Below, one piece after another: positions 1 to 14,689 of a stretch of DNA of 64,000 nt. Both the position numbers and the translations under genes were made by a program. Positions within the stretch are counted from its first letter, which is position 1, and each line of letters opens with the position of its first letter. Below the pieces are notes generated by a model that did no database searches, was not told the origin of the DNA, and was given only the letters and a program-made list of their open reading frames with translations. This DNA comes from Proteromonas lacertae (lineage: Eukaryota; Sar; Bigyra; Opalinata; Proteromonadidae), in contig NGBS01000609.1 of assembly GCA_002245135.1 (NCBI GenBank), positions 48,501-112,500 on the forward strand. Direction: 5' to 3'.

Positions 1-704
1 ACTCTTAAAGTAATTTTAGGTGTTTTACTTGGTTATGTTCGAAATAATAATATCCTAAATGAAGATTATGATTTAGATGTGATAATAAATGGAAATGATT
101 ATGATCGAATAATGTCTTTAAAGTCAGATTTTAAATCTTACGGTTATAGTCTTTATGGTAAAAACGATAAAATCCCTCACAACATATTAGGTAGAATGTG
201 GCGTAAGAAGTTAGTTCGAGTGAGTGCGAGATTATATAACGATAAAAGTGGTTATTATATAGAATTCTTCGAAAATTATATAGTTCCTCCTGGTAAAGTA
301 TAAATTTATATATACTTAAGAATTAGATAAATGAAATAAAAAGTAAATATCCTTCAGTAGAATTGCCTTCTCATATTTTCAATAACATTTCCTATGTTTG
401 TATTGGAAGACAAAGTGAAAATCCAACAGCTACTGAAATATGTTTAGAATATGATGATATTTATCCTTTACAAAGAATTGAAGTATTTCCTCAACATTTT
501 GACTTATTAGCTCCAAATAAGATAGAAAATGTATTAAAAGAAGAATATGGTGAGAATTATATGATTCCCGTATTGAAAGGATATAAAGCTTTAGTTTGTT
601 ATACAGATCCTTTAAATGTGTCTTTATTGTTGAGTTTTTTATATTTATTATATGTGCTATATAATGTAAAGTGTAGATTTAGAGTAAGAAAACTAAAAGA
701 ATAA
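1..704 (+). CDS. LicD/fukutin-like nucleotidyltransferase, 3' part
   Basis: The frame is open from the left edge, so the N-terminus lies outside the window. The first segment carries LLGYVRNNNILNEDYDLDV, which fits the LicD family core (LLGxxR, then an acidic DxDxD-like stretch). The last segment (from about 361) carries DIYPLQRIEVFP, then a P-N-K-I-E-N-V-L stretch and EEYGENYMIP, matching the family's conserved C-terminal block before the YG motif. The segments are joined by splicing near 287-360: either one intron of about 67 nt, or a 29-nt and an 18-nt intron flanking a tiny exon; both keep frame. A hydrophobic stretch near the C-terminus may be a membrane segment. LicD proteins transfer phosphocholine or similar phospho-sugar groups to glycans; the substrate here is unknown. 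It converges on the next gene with only 83 bp between. Confidence 0.6.
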
Positions 705-787
705 TTTTTGTTAGAATTATTGGGTATTTGATTAATACAATTCATAATAATAATAATATATATACATATATTTATAAATTCAATTAC

Positions 788-3700
788 TTATTCTAAATCA
801 TCATTATCATCATCTTCTTCTTCTTCTTCAACTTCTCCTTCTTCATGAGCTATCTCTTTAAAACTTCTCATTAATTCATCATTCTCTTTCATAATTCCAT
901 CAATACTTGTTTCAGATGAAGAAGTGGATGATGAACCATTATTATCATTATCAATTACATTCATTAGTATTGGATCAGATAAACAATCATCTATTATTTT
1001 ATCCAATATCTCATCAGCTATTTCACTTTCAAAATTCTCTATTGAAGTATTTATATTATCATTGAAATCTTGTTGAATTGACATTAATAAAGGAGATATA
1101 TTACCTATTGAATATGAATCAATTCTATTTATTCTATTTGTAATCCATTGGCATATTTGAAATGGTTCATTTCGATTAATATTTTCACTTAATGCAAAAT
1201 TAACTCCTGTTGTTATTTGGTTGAATAAATCATATACTAAATCACAGTATACATTCAATTCCATGCATTTTATATCTTCTTCATATGCTTTTTCACCATA
1301 AAATAACTCTTTTACATCTTCTATACTATAATATTTAGTTAATAATAATATTAAAGTGACAAATGTTTGTTTACTAAGTACAATTGCTAAATAATTATTT
1401 GAAGGAACAAGTTCTAGTTTACAGATGGAAATTAATTCATTGATAGCTGATAGATTCTCAGTTAATTTAGTGATTTCTTTCTCTAAGTCTCTTTTAGTCT
1501 TTTTTGCTTCAAACATTGCATCTAATGCATACTTATTTGGACTATTTTTTATCTCTTCGATTTTATCAGACAATTCTAATAATTCTTTCCTTTTTTGATT
1601 TAAGTCATTATTCACTATTTCTGATTGTGATTTTATTTCTTTTAATTTATCTAATAATTCACCTGCTTCTTCATAAAGTGGTTTTATTAATTCTCTTTTT
1701 GATATTACATCATGAAGTATTAATTCTTTTTCATTTTTAAGACTTTCAATTTGGCTCTTTAATTCTGCTTCAGCGTTTGGATTAGTTGACCATTCTACTA
1801 ATTGAGATAATTCAATTTCAAAATCTTTTTCTAATTCTTTCAATTGATACATCTCATTCTCTTCTGATTCTAATTTATCTTTTTCATAATCACATTTTAA
1901 ACTGATCATTTGTTTCTGTGTATTACATTCTTCTATTTGGGCCATTAAATTACCATTTTCTTCGACTAGCTTATACCTTTGATTTGATTCATCCTCAAAA
2001 TCTTCAATTGTCTTTGCTAATTCTTCATTACTATTGATCTGTTCTTTTAATACTTTTATTTGATTATCTATTGCCATAATTCTCATTTTCACTTCATCTT
2101 TTTCATCAATATAAAGATATGTTAGTATTGGATATTCTTCATAGGATACTTCATCATTATAACTTATATTATTATCAATTATAAATGATCCAACACCTAT
2201 TTCATTGTTATTATCACTAAAGCTTGATTCTGGTTTGAATGATTGTAATTGTTGTTGTAATTTTGTTATGGTATTAATTTTCATTTTCATTTCCAATTCT
2301 AATCCATTTATATCGTTAATCTTTTCTTCTATTTCTAATTTATCATTTGCAATAATTACATCTTTATTCTGTAACTGCTCATGTAATAGTTTTACTTCAT
2401 TTCTCAACTTCTTTTTCTCATAATCAATTTCTTTATTATTTTCTTCATTTTCTTCTTCTTCTTCTTCTAATGATGAATCTATTTTATCTCTCAAACTATT
2501 TACTGTATTCTCCAATTCTTGTATCTTTGCATTCTTTATTATCATATCTTTTTCTATTTGTTTTTTCTTATTTTCTATATCTTCTAATAAGGATTTGGTT
2601 GCTTGATACATTTGATTCATTTTATCATATTTATTTTGTATTTCATTTATTTTACCATTTAATACCTCATTTTCTTCTTTTAATAACTTTATATTTTCTG
2701 GATTATCTTCTTTTTCTTCTTCTTCAGATGAATCAAAATCATCTCTCATACTTCTAACACTTGTTAATTGTTTCAATAGTTCATTCTTTCCTTCAGATAA
2801 AACATTAATTTCAGTTTCATATTCAGATACTTTTCTCTTTAAATCAAAGTTCTGTGATCTTAAATCAGATATTTTATTATTCAATTTATTGATTTCTGTT
2901 GGATAATCAACTCGAGGTGATATATCTTCATCATTTTCATTTTCATTATTATTGAAAATATATTCGTTATTAATATTGTCGTTACTAATATCAGAATCTT
3001 CAGTTAAATGTTTAATCATCTCTTTTTGATGTTCAATAGTTTTATTCAATTCAATAATTTCATTGTTTAATATAGACTTTTCATTTTCACTATTTCTTCG
3101 GATATCTTTGATTTTTTGTTGTAATGAATATTTCTCTTGATTTAAAGCATTTTGATCTGATTGTAAATAGAATAATTCTTCACTTATTGTAGTATTTTCA
3201 TCTTTTAACTCTTTTATTATTTTATTTAATCTATTAATTTCTTCTTGATCTTTCTTTACTATTTCTTCATTCTCTTCTTCTTCTTTTGTTTTTTCTATTT
3301 TATTATTAATTGTTATTGGATTTGTCATTTCTTCTATTGTTTTAACTAAATCTTCTTTCTCTTTTTCTAATTGTTCATTAGTTTCTTGTATTTCATTCAA
3401 ATTGTGTTTCATTTTATCCAACTCCTCTTGTTTAGATAATAATTGCAAATTCAACTCATTTACTTCACTTTCATTCTCATTATTATTGTTTGAATTATTA
3501 TTTGTTTCTATTTTAATTTGATGGTTTAAATCATCAATTTGTGATTTTAATCGATTATTTTCATTCTCCAATCTTTGAATTACCAACTCATTTTCATGTG
3601 ATTTATTCTCTAATTCTTCCATTTTTCTACTGTAATTATCTTGTAGATTCTTCATTTCATTCACATTCTTCTCAGATTGTTGTAATAATGAATTAATTTG

Positions 3701-5346
3701 AGTTGTTTTCTGCTTATTTGCATTGTCTAATTTTATCACTTTCTTCTTCAATTCTTCATTTTCATTACATAAATACTCTATTTCACTTTGTTTATCACTT
3801 AATTTGGCTGTTAATTCATTAATTCTATTCTCACTGATGGTTAAAACTACACTATTATCTGGATTTTGTTCAATGGATTGGTTTAATAATATACTTAATT
3901 GTTCATCATTTTTCATTTGTTCATTTTTATATTTTGAATTTTCTTCTTTTAATTTTTCAATTGTTTTTTCCTTTCATTTCATTCTGTTGTTCTAATAATT
4001 CAATTTCTTCAATTTTACTATTTAATTCAGATTCTAATCCTTGTAATAGATTTGTGTCATCATTCATTATGTTTCAATTCAGAGATTTGCTTTGTTCAAA
4101 TCATTTATTAACTCATCGGATTGTTTTTGTACACTTTTAAATGATTCAATTGTATTATTGATCTCATCATTCTTCATTTCTATCTCTTTTTTCAATTCAT
4201 TTATTATTTTATCCTTTTCTCTTACTATTTCTATATCTTCAACATCTTGTTTTAAGTCTCTAGTTGATGTTTTATATTCTGTTTCATAGGTTTCGAGTTT
4301 ATTTTGAAGGATATTTAATTTACTTTCTTGAGACATTATTTCTTTAATGAAATCATCATTCTTTTTGTTTAGTTTGTCAAGCTCATCCTCAAGCTTTTCA
4401 TTTTTGAGTTTTAATTCTTCTTTTTCTTTCTCTATATTATCATTTTCTTCTTTTATTTGTTGTATTTCTTTATTTAATTTGTCAAGCTTTTCTTCAAGCT
4501 CTTGCTTGTTCTGTTTCAATTCATTCTTCTCATTTTCTTTAATTTCTATCGTTTTTGTAGATTCATTCGACTCATTGGTTAGTGTCTCAAGCTTCCTTTC
4601 TAGCATTTCCCATTCTGGTTCAATCTCTTCTTTCTTATTCTCTAAATCTTCTTTTTCTTTTCTTATTTTCTCGAGCTCATTCTCAAGCTTTTCAATTTTT
4701 AATTTCATTTCTTCCTTTTCATTTTCATTTTCCTTTTTCAATTGTTCAATTACTTTCTGTGATTTCACAATCTCTTCATCTTTTCTTCCAACAGTACTTT
4801 CTAATTCATTCATTTTCTTCATCATCTCGTTATAACCATCATATCTTTCATTTGATTGGTTGATTTGTTGGTGTAAACTATCAATTTCCTCCTTTAATCC
4901 CTTTAATTGTATCTTCATTATCTTTAATTCTATTTTTTAAATTCTCAATAATTCTCTGTTTAGTTTCAATATTCATTGACATTTCACTATTTTCCATTGC
5001 AGTTTTTAGATAATTGATTTTCTAACTCACTTATTCTATCATTATATTCCTTAATTAATTCATTTCTTTCTGATTTTATATCATCATATTTATTGTTTAT
5101 ATCATTATAACATCCTATTTGTTGTTTAAGTGCTGAATTTTCACTGGAAAGTAAATTCATTTCACTTTGTAAAGTATTAATCTCCATTTCTGATTCTTTT
5201 ATCTTCTCTTTCAATTCTTTATTTTCATTTTCCATTTCATTTATTCTATTCTTTAATTCATCAATTTCTTTTTCTCTTAGTTTGATTGTTTCATCATAAT
5301 CAATTTCTACAACATCTTCACTATCTTCTTCTTCTTCACTTCCCTC

Positions 5347-5380
<34 letters not shown>

Positions 5381-8300
5381 GATTGTAATTCATTCAATCT
5401 CAATTTCAATTCTTTAATCTCCTCTTCTTTCATTATCAATTTATTCTCTAATTCGGTTTGAGTTTTAACTAATTCATCAACTATTGATTTAATATCATTA
5501 TTATTATCATCATCAGGTGTTGTCTTATTATCAATTAATCCACTTATCTCTTTCTCCTTCTCTACAATCTCTTTCTCTAATGACTGAATCTTATCATTCA
5601 ATTTCTTAATATCACTTTCTTTTTGTAGTAATAGACTATCATTCTCATTAACTTTACTCTTTAATTCATCTATTATTTCATCTTTCTCTTTAATTGTTTC
5701 ATCATATTGTATTTTATATCCTTCTACTTCACTGGCTCTTTGATTTATAGTATCAGATGCCTTCTTTATTATGTCAGTCATACTATCTCTCTCATCTTTT
5801 GCTGATCGATATAATGTCAATAATTCATCATATAATCTTTGTTGTTTTTGAATTTCAACGAAATCTCGTTGATGAGCATCTTCTGCTTCAGATATCTTTT
5901 GATTTAATTCATTGATTTGGTTATGTAAAGATTCAATTTCATGTTGTTGTGATTGTATACTTTTATTCAATTCATTTTTATTATTACCTCTATTTTCTTC
6001 ACCTTCTTCTTCTTCTTCTTCTTCATTCCACTCATAATGTGATAAACTCAAATCGTTTGATGATGATAATTGAATGCATTGTTTCTGTAGTTCCTTTATT
6101 TGATTTGATTTCTCACATATCATTTGATTGGAATTATTTAACGCTTTTAACATTTCACTTACTCTTTCTTCATATTGAGTTAGTAATAGATTAATATTGT
6201 CTTTTTCGGATATTATTCTATTATAATTGACAGTTAATTCTTCATTTTCATTTTCCAATTCTTTTATTCTGTCTTTTAATACTTCATTATCTTCTTCTAA
6301 TTCATTCACTCTTTCATTATTATTATCATTAATATTAAAAGATGAATTTGGATTAGTGATATGATTCAATAACTCCTCCAAAGTGGCTGATTTCCTGTTT
6401 AATTCTTTATTTAATTCATTTATTCTATTCTCATATTCTTCTTTCATCATTTCAATCTCTTCTTCTTCTTCATTATTATTATTATTATCAAAAGATATAT
6501 TTTTATTTTCCATCTCTCTTTCTAACATTTCCACTTGTGATTTCAATTCTTCATTGGTCTTTGTTAATATTTCATTATTACTATTTAACTCATTTATTTT
6601 GTCACTTAATTCAGTGATAGTATCACATTGTTTATCATTATCATTTCTACATATACTATATGATTCCTGTAGATCATTTAATGATGATTGTAATGATTTA
6701 TTTCTATTATTGGCTAGTTCTAATTCAGTCTCTAGTTTGGTTACTTTGCTATCTAATTCATCTATTTGTCTTTCATAATCATCAATTGCTAGTTGAGAGA
6801 TTGATTCATTATTATTACGATTATTACTTTGTAATTCTTTTATTTGTTGTTTTAATTCATTATTTTCTTTTTCTAAATCTGAAGTGTTGTTCGGATTAGA
6901 TTTAATCTCACTTATTCTACTAAACAACATATCAAATGCACTTGATTTTATCTCCAATTGTTTATTCAATTCATCACATTTCAATTGAAGTGATTTAGTC
7001 TCATCATTCTTCTCATTCAATTTTTCATTTAACAGTTTCATTTCTCCTTCTATTTCATTATTATTTGTGGAAGTATTTGTGGAAGTATATTCATCTAAAT
7101 GTGTTATTTCATTGCTATTATAAACACTCAATTGTCTTTCCAATAACACTTTCTCAGCAATCACTTGATTCAATTCATTCTTTATACTTTCAATTTCATT
7201 TCTATACTCTTCCTTATTTTTTGTTAATAATATTTCATATTGTTGGATATTCTTATTTAATTCATTAATTTCTTTATCTTTTTTACTTATAGATTCTATT
7301 AAATCATCATTTGTTTGCTTTTCTTGACTGATTGTATAGTTTAATGTATTGATAGCTGATTGTTTTGTTATTACATCTGATTCAAGGGTATTTATTTTAG
7401 ATTTATATTCATCATCTGTGTTGGAAGATTCTAAGATTTGAATTTTCTTTTTTAACTTCTCATTCTCTTGATGAATATTATCAATCATTATATTTTTACT
7501 ATTGATTTCATCTTCAAGAATTGTTATTTTACCTTCATATTTACTTTCAACAATCTGTTGGTTTGGTATTTCAGATTCATATTCAGTTATATTGTTTCTT
7601 AATTCAATTATTTGATTATCTCTATCAACTATATCTTGTTCAAGTTTAGAATTCTGCGATTGTAATTCGTCTATTCGTACTAATAACGACTTGTTTTCTA
7701 TATCTAATTTATCATATTTTGTATCAATTTCCATTATTTTATCATTCGCTTCATTTAATTGGATAGTCAATAAATTGATTTTTGTACAAGCCTGGGCTTG
7801 ATCTAATATTTCATTATTTTGATCAATCGATGTTGAGGTTGAAATCATTGAAGCATTTGTATTATTATTAAAATATGAAATAATAATATTTAAATTCTTT
7901 CTAATATTATCCATCAATTTCTGGATACTATCTATTACATTCTCTTTATTACTATTTATATTTATTATTTTACTCTTTATATCATCAGGTAAGTTATTAA
8001 ATTCATTAAATGATTCAATTATTGACTGTAAAGTAACTCGATAACTCTCTTGATCTTCTTGCAGGCATTCTAATTCACTTTGAAGTATAACAATTCTTGA
8101 ATCTAATTCTTCACTTATTTCAAATGATATTGTATCATCATAAATAGAGAGAATTGGATAATTTAAAAGTGTTAATTTTTGATATGATAAATCGAATGAA
8201 TCGTTACTTTCTCCTTCATCTCTTCTATTACGGATTGGTGTGATTAGAACATCTTCATTTTCATGGTTTATTATGGTAATTATATCTTTATTATTGACTA

Positions 8301-10858
8301 TTGCTAAACTCTTATCTTTTAGGAGTGATTCTAATTCTTCATTCTTCATAACCATTTCTTTAATTTTTTCATCTTTTTCTTTCATTTTCTTATCATTTTG
8401 TTGTTTTATTTCATTTATTTCATTCTCTAATTCATTATATTGTATTTGTATCTCTTCATATTTATCATTTATTATCTTATTATCATCTAATGATTTTCTC
8501 AATTGTTTGAGTAAGGTTTGAGTTCTTTCAGGTGAACCTACGTTCTTTGTAACGGCTACATCATGCAAATGTGAAATTTCTGCTTCCATTGTGGAGATTT
8601 GTAGTTGCAATTGATTAACTACATCATCTTTATCGTGAATTGAAGATTGTAATAGCTGAATACTCTTCTTTTGGTCTTTTATTAAGGATTTATTACCTTC
8701 ATTCTGCTTAATATAGTCATTATATTCATTCTTTAATATTCCATAAGATTCTTGAAGATCACTATATTGGGACTGAATTCGAGCTTGATTGGCTTGAAGT
8801 CGTTTCACATCCAAGTTTTGCTTGTTTATTAATTCCTCAAACTTTGATCGATCAATAGATATACGATTATATTGAGTTTGAAGTGTTTTATACTCTTCAT
8901 CTTTCATTTCTAACATTTGCTTCGCCTCATTTATCTCATTTTCTAAATCTTGCTTATTACTCTCATAATCACCTATCGAATCTTTAAGCTGGTCTAATTC
9001 ATTGTCTTTTAATTCATTCTCTTTATTAATTCTAGAAATTTGTTCAGTTAATTGTTGATTTTCTAACTCTACATTCTTCATATTTTTATTAATCTCTTCA
9101 TTCCTTTGTTCTTCTTCAGATAATTGGTTTTGTAACGCTTTCACTAACTCATGATATTCTTCTTCTTTATTTTGAGACTCTTTTACACTTTGTTTCATTT
9201 TATTTAACTCATTTTCTAACTTCTTTATCTTATTCTGATAGGTTGATTTATTATCCATTAATTGAGAATTATAATTGTGTTTTTGAACTTCAATTTCATT
9301 CTCTAAGCTGTGATTGGTTAGTTTTAATTGCTTTATAGTCGTTTCATATTCTTCATTCTGTAATTGCAATTCTTTCATTGCATTTTTATAAGCAATTTCC
9401 ATCTTCGATATTTCATTATTTAAACTCTTTTTATTATTCTCTTCTAGCTCTTTCTTTTCAATTTCAAATTTCTCTTTTATCTCATTTATATTCCTATCTG
9501 AATCTGATTTTATCTTATCTAATTCGTAATGCAAATCTTTATTTTCATCACAAACAATCTTATAATCATTTTCCACCTTACTGCACATTTGTTGTTGAGA
9601 TAATAATTTCTGTTGTAATTGGGTAAAATTTTCTTTCTTTATGTTATACTTTTCTATCAATTTTTCATGTTCTGAGACTAAATCATTATAATTATCTTTT
9701 AATATATTAAACTTCTTTTTAAACTCTTTATTTTGAGTATGAGTTTTTTGGCTATTTTCATATAATTCTTGTTTTTCTTTGTCTATTTTATTCATCTGTT
9801 TTGTAAGTTCAATTATTTGTTTATTGTAGTCTGATGTTGTTTCAATTCTTTGGTTTTTAGTTTTGATTTCTTCTTCTAGTGATTGTAACTTTGTCTGTAA
9901 ATCGTTGTTCAGATTCATAACATCATTGTATTTGTTCAATAAGTCCTTCTATATATATATTAATATATATATATATATATATATATACATTATTCTTATT
10001 ATTTTTTCTCAATTCAGCTATTTCACTAGTTAGTGTGTCTATTAATGAATCTGTTCTCATATCAATAAATGGATTCTATAACAAAATATAATAACAAAAA
10101 TAACTTATAAAAAAAAAATATATATAAGTAAAATAAAAAATAGATTTATATATATATACATTTATTGAAGTTTCTTGCATTACTGATCTTATTGTTTCTA
10201 CCAACACTTCAAAACATTGTTTATAATAATTCTGATAAGTATTTATCTGTCTATTCTCAGTCTGTAATGTAATTACTTCATCTCTTACGAGATTTATCAC
10301 TTTCATTATATTATCTTCACTCATTTTGAACATATTTCTGTTGGTTTGAATAAAGTCATAAATAAGATTCGATACAATGAATTCTACGACTTTGTTAGAT
10401 TTGAATTTGTCTTCATCTTCTTCTGCCATTAAAAAACTGATTCTACTTCTGATATTTCTTAAAATCTCTGCTAAATTCACATCCCCATATGTCGTAGAAA
10501 AACTCTTTATTTCTGGACTTCTACAAGTTAAGCATTGCTCAATTTTGTGTAAACTTTTCAACAGTACTATCACACACTCTCGATTCTCATATAAACTACT
10601 ACTACTATCTTTAAATAAAGTACGACTGATGTTGCTATCATTCGCACGACTTAGCAGTGATGAGTTCTGAGCTTTGGATGCAAACTTTGAAGTAAATGAG
10701 CTTTTTGACACAGAAGATTGGTTGTTATACAAAGATTTACCAGGTGATGACATTCTTGACAATGGAGCGCTTGGACTTCGATTCTTTAAAACTATTTTTG
10801 GAGAAGTAGAAGAGAAAGAACTTAATTGATTTACAGAATACACTTTAGATTGGTTCAT
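788..10858 (-). CDS. Giant coiled-coil protein, frame-broken
   Basis: A single gene read right to left. Exon 1 (10160-10858) has a Ser-rich basic N-terminus and a compact helical domain. An 84-nt intron (10076-10159), an 87-nt exon (9989-10075) and a 40-nt intron (9949-9988) follow, then a very long exon of almost pure heptad-like E/K/L/N/Q sequence. The protein ends in an acidic DDDNDDLE tail after a short less repetitive domain (about 788-1500). Total length would be over 3000 residues. The long exon is open in three blocks (4987-9948, 4079-4918, 788-3916 or slightly upstream). The short gaps between them read through only with single-base frame changes, mostly at A-runs (near 5005, 4900, 4090 and 3970). 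These may be real lesions or homopolymer assembly errors. Its role is unknown; such proteins are usually tethers or cytoskeletal scaffolds. Antisense open frames over it are shadows. Confidence 0.7.
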
Positions 10859-11364
10859 TCTATTATTTTATAGAAAATTTATTTTGTTTATACCTCAAGA
10901 TGTTTATTTACTTTCTCTAATTACAAATATAAAATGATTAAAATTTAAAAATGGCTTGATTGATTCAAGTCTTTCAAAAATGATTTTGTTGATTTTTTCA
11001 TAGAATATATAGTAAATTCAGCAATACCATCGATTTTCGAAGTATTTCATTTGAATTATATGAATAGACGAAATAACTAATAGAAAAGTATAAGTGAAGT
11101 CTCTTTAGTTGTAGAAGATGAATGTGATATTGAAATGATAAAGATCATATGTAAATGTGATAAAAAGAAATAAGAGTTTTAAATGTGTAGAGGATCCCTC
11201 ATTTATGTTAGATTGTTATAACTCGAATATGAGTTGATTTAGAAAATATAATCTTTATCAAGTAATGATATTTGAAAGATAACTTATTTTTGTTAGATTG
11301 TTGTTTTTTTTTTCAGATGGTGGCTGTTTAACATCATTTGGTGAAGATGGTAGTTGTATATTTT
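10859..11364. other. Intergenic, decayed sequence
   Basis: No intact gene. Short open fragments are visible on the + strand (for example DGGCLTSFGEDGS near 11320-11360, which has a WD40-repeat flavour) but have no start or continuation. A GCTTGA motif lies at 10954-10959. Confidence 0.4.
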
Positions 11365-14300
11365 TTAGAATAAAATCCTTTCATACACTTCTTGCTCGAA
11401 TTCTGATAAATAATACTTTAAATCAATTTTATCTTCTGATATTTCTATATTCTGTTTAACTGGTTTATAAGTTATTGGATCTAGTATTGGCTTTAAATGA
11501 GATATAAACCTATTCTCTACTTTTAATTGTTTAGAAGTTTTGCCTTTTGAAGAAACAAATATATAATGAAAATTTAACCATTTCATTTTCATTGACAGTT
11601 GAATAATACATTCATCAATTATTTCATTACATTCTCTTTTTGCTTTGCTTGGATCATTTATAATATGAATAAAACAGTTATTCATCAAATAAATCATTTC
11701 TCTATTCTCAACAGTTGCTAAATGAACTAAATACACACCTTTCATTTTAGTAGAATATATATCAACATTGAATAATTCTTTAAAAGTGTCAAATTCATTA
11801 TCATCATCTATTCTTTCTATTATTGTATTATTTTTATATTTTAATTTTTCTCCATTATATAAGCAGTTGTAAAATATTAGTTCTTCAAATAGTAATTGAA
11901 ATAATTGATGATCTTTTTTATTATAAATACTCCTAAAAATCTCTTGAATATCATTAATATCAGCTTTTTCAGCTTTGTGTTTTATGTTATCATAAATATA
12001 ATCAAATACTTCATCAGATATAAACTCCATTTCATATTCATTGATTCTATCATAATATTTGATTTTATTCACTTCATCTTTATATGGTATAGAATATTTC
12101 ACTATATAATGACATAATGTACTATCAAATCTTTCTGATTTATAATTAGATATTTTATCATTATAAGACTCACTTGGAAATAGATATTTCATTAAAAATT
12201 CCATATATCCAATACCTCCAATTATTCTCTTAATACCTATTGAGTATAACTCATCCCAATAATCTCTACCATAACATACATCATATATTGCTGCATAATA
12301 GATATGTCTTGGAACATTTCCATATTTACTATTGAATCCATTTATATATATTGAATATGTCAGTTTAGTTGGTAAACATTTTTCTTCCCATTCCTTTATT
12401 TCATCATTACTAAATACATCCATATAATAAAAGAATTTATTAGGATTATTTTTCTTAAAATTTTCATAATTCTTATAATCTGGTGAAGTAACATATAATA
12501 TAATTGATGTTTTTGAATTTCTTTTGTGAAGGTTATATGAATCTGATATAGCTATTTCACATTTATTAGAATGATTAACTTCATTTACATTTTCTCCAAT
12601 TAATCGATATTTATTGGAAATATTATTATTGGCATTTTTAATTACTAATGCTTCAATTTTCAATCCAAGTGTATCTTCTATTAATTCCTCTGATTCTATC
12701 ATTTTAATTTTATCTTCATCCTGTTCATTCTTCATTCTTTCAATTCTTTTATTCAATTCAATGATCTTCATCAATATGAATATTATAAAAGAGGTTTTAC
12801 CACATCCTGGATTGCCTCTTAATAGAATATTGATAATTCTTGATATATTTTCTTTTAAGATTTTTCTTTTCAAAATTTTATCTTTCAAATCTTGTAAAAA
12901 GATTTCATAATCTGTATTACCATCATATTCTCTGATCTTAACATTTTGATCATCTTCATTTAAACATTCATTCAAGATATTTATTATTAAATTACTACAT
13001 TCTTTTTTTCGATAAATTAATAAGTTCTTCAATTTAACAAATAATATGATATATTTCAATTCATTCCAGATTTCTTTATAAACTTTTCGAATATACACTC
13101 TCTTTGTAGGATATTGATATGTTTCACATCCAATACTTATTGTATTATCATCATTTAGAATCACTGGATTTTCAAATATTCGACATAAATCATTTGTTTC
13201 TATTATCATTATATTTATATTTATATACTTGTGCAAGTTAAACAATAATCTGTTATATTACATTTCAATTTATTTAATGAATTATATGATGATATTAACT
13301 TTAATTTATAATCTTCACTAATAACAGCAGGTGATTCAATAAACTCTTTCAAGTGTTTTACTTCTTTATTTTCATCCAATTTTATATTTTCATTCACTTT
13401 CTTCCATTCATTTTTTATATATTTCATTAATTCTTTAATATCTTTATTTAACTCAAATTCATTATTACATTCATTTAATCTTTTTATTATATTATCATAT
13501 CTAATTATTGTATCTTTTAATAAACTTTCGTTATTAACATTATTTCTTTGATTAAAAACAATATCGTTGTTAAATTCATTAATCATTTCTCTAATATCTT
13601 TTTCAGGATTAATTTCATTTTTCAAAGGTTCTTTTATAAGTAAATTGGAATTTTCTTTTGGTGTTAATCTGAATGTTGTATTTGCTGTATATCTTTTCAT
13701 TTCTTTTTTAGCATCCATTTTACTTTTATCTTTATTATTGAAGTATCTATTTAAAATTTCTATTTCTATTTCTTTTGATGTAAACTTTATTCTTTCAGGA
13801 ATTATATCGATTCTATCAGTATCATATACGTAAAATCTTTCATTGTATGATGATGGTATGTATGATGTTAAAATATCTCTATCTGGATCAAATGTGAAGT
13901 TATTAACTTCACATTTTATTTCATACAGCTTATCCTCGCAGTAATTGATTTCTTCTTGTGTGAAAGGCAATAAATAGAATTGTATTGGACATCTTTTGTA
14001 TCTCATTTCTTTATACTTATCTGCATTGGGTGAAGATATCATTATCAATATCTCATAATTGTTGAAATCATCTTCTTTAATTTCACAATTATCACTAATT
14101 ACTATTGTTTTCCTGTTTGTATATGGCATATCTCTTGTTAGTTTATATTCTGTTCCATAAGCTTTTCGAAATAATTGCAACTTTTCTTCACCTTCAGATT
14201 TACTAACTATAACAACATTATATTCCTTAAAATCCTCATCTATATTCAAACAATAGCCAAGAAAATAGCAGAATGTTGTCTTACCTATTCCCCTGTTGCC

Positions 14301-14582
14301 ATACACTAAAAAACATTTTTGATAATTAAATTCAATTCCATTCTTAATATTACTCTTCATCTCACAATAAATCCGAATGAAGCAATCTCGGACTAGAAGG
14401 AATGGACTATCACAACTAAAGAATGCTTTGTCATTAATAATTTGCTTTTCAAGTTTTATTTTTCCTATTCCATCAAAATCAAAGTCGATAACACTAGTTG
14501 ATATTTCCATAACTGAAGAAGGAAAGTTTGTAATAAGGAAATAAATGAGATTTGAAAATAATAACCGTTTCAATAAACACAA
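11365..14582 (-). CDS. Tandem Crinkler/RHS-type P-loop NTPase protein
   Basis: Two frames join through a 29-nt GT-AG intron (13200-13228, phase 1) into one protein of about 1062 aa (exons 13229-14582 and 11365-13199). The start may instead be the Met at 14510. Module B comes first: LVRDCFIRIYCEM, Walker A GNRGIGKTTF, then ISSPNADKYKEM and FYLLPFTQEEINY. Module A follows: VYIRKVYKEIW, Walker A GNPGCGKTSF, then VTSPDYKNYENF, FYYMDVFSNDEIKEW and YGNVPRHIYY. The order R-x-C/V-Y, P-loop, SSP...Y, then aromatic-M/P...EE and G-x-x-PR is that of the NTPase domain shared by Crinkler effectors and trypanosome RHS proteins. After module A is a region of about 200 aa with no recognised fold. The family match comes from remembered motifs, not a search. 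The same two modules occur in reverse order in the gene at 54270-58921. Confidence 0.65.
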
Positions 14583-14689
14583 ACTATATCAAGCTTTTGA
14601 ATATAAAACATTAAAATAGAAAGAAATGCTACTTCATTCGAGAAATAAATAGAAATATATAAAACATAAACAAAATAAAAAGTAATCAA

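Noticed and set aside
1504-9626. Many + strand open frames of 60-160 codons over 788-10858
   Set aside because: They are antisense shadows of coiled-coil codons, rich in Ser, Phe and Leu, and have no domain logic or splice signals.
9949-9988. A (TA)n microsatellite between coiled-coil exons
   Set aside because: It lies inside a 40-nt intron with proper GT-AG ends and needs no separate feature.
13200-13245. Overlap of two separate minus-strand genes
   Set aside because: A 29-nt GT-AG intron joins the frames in phase, and the partner gene at 54270-58921 carries the same two modules in one protein.
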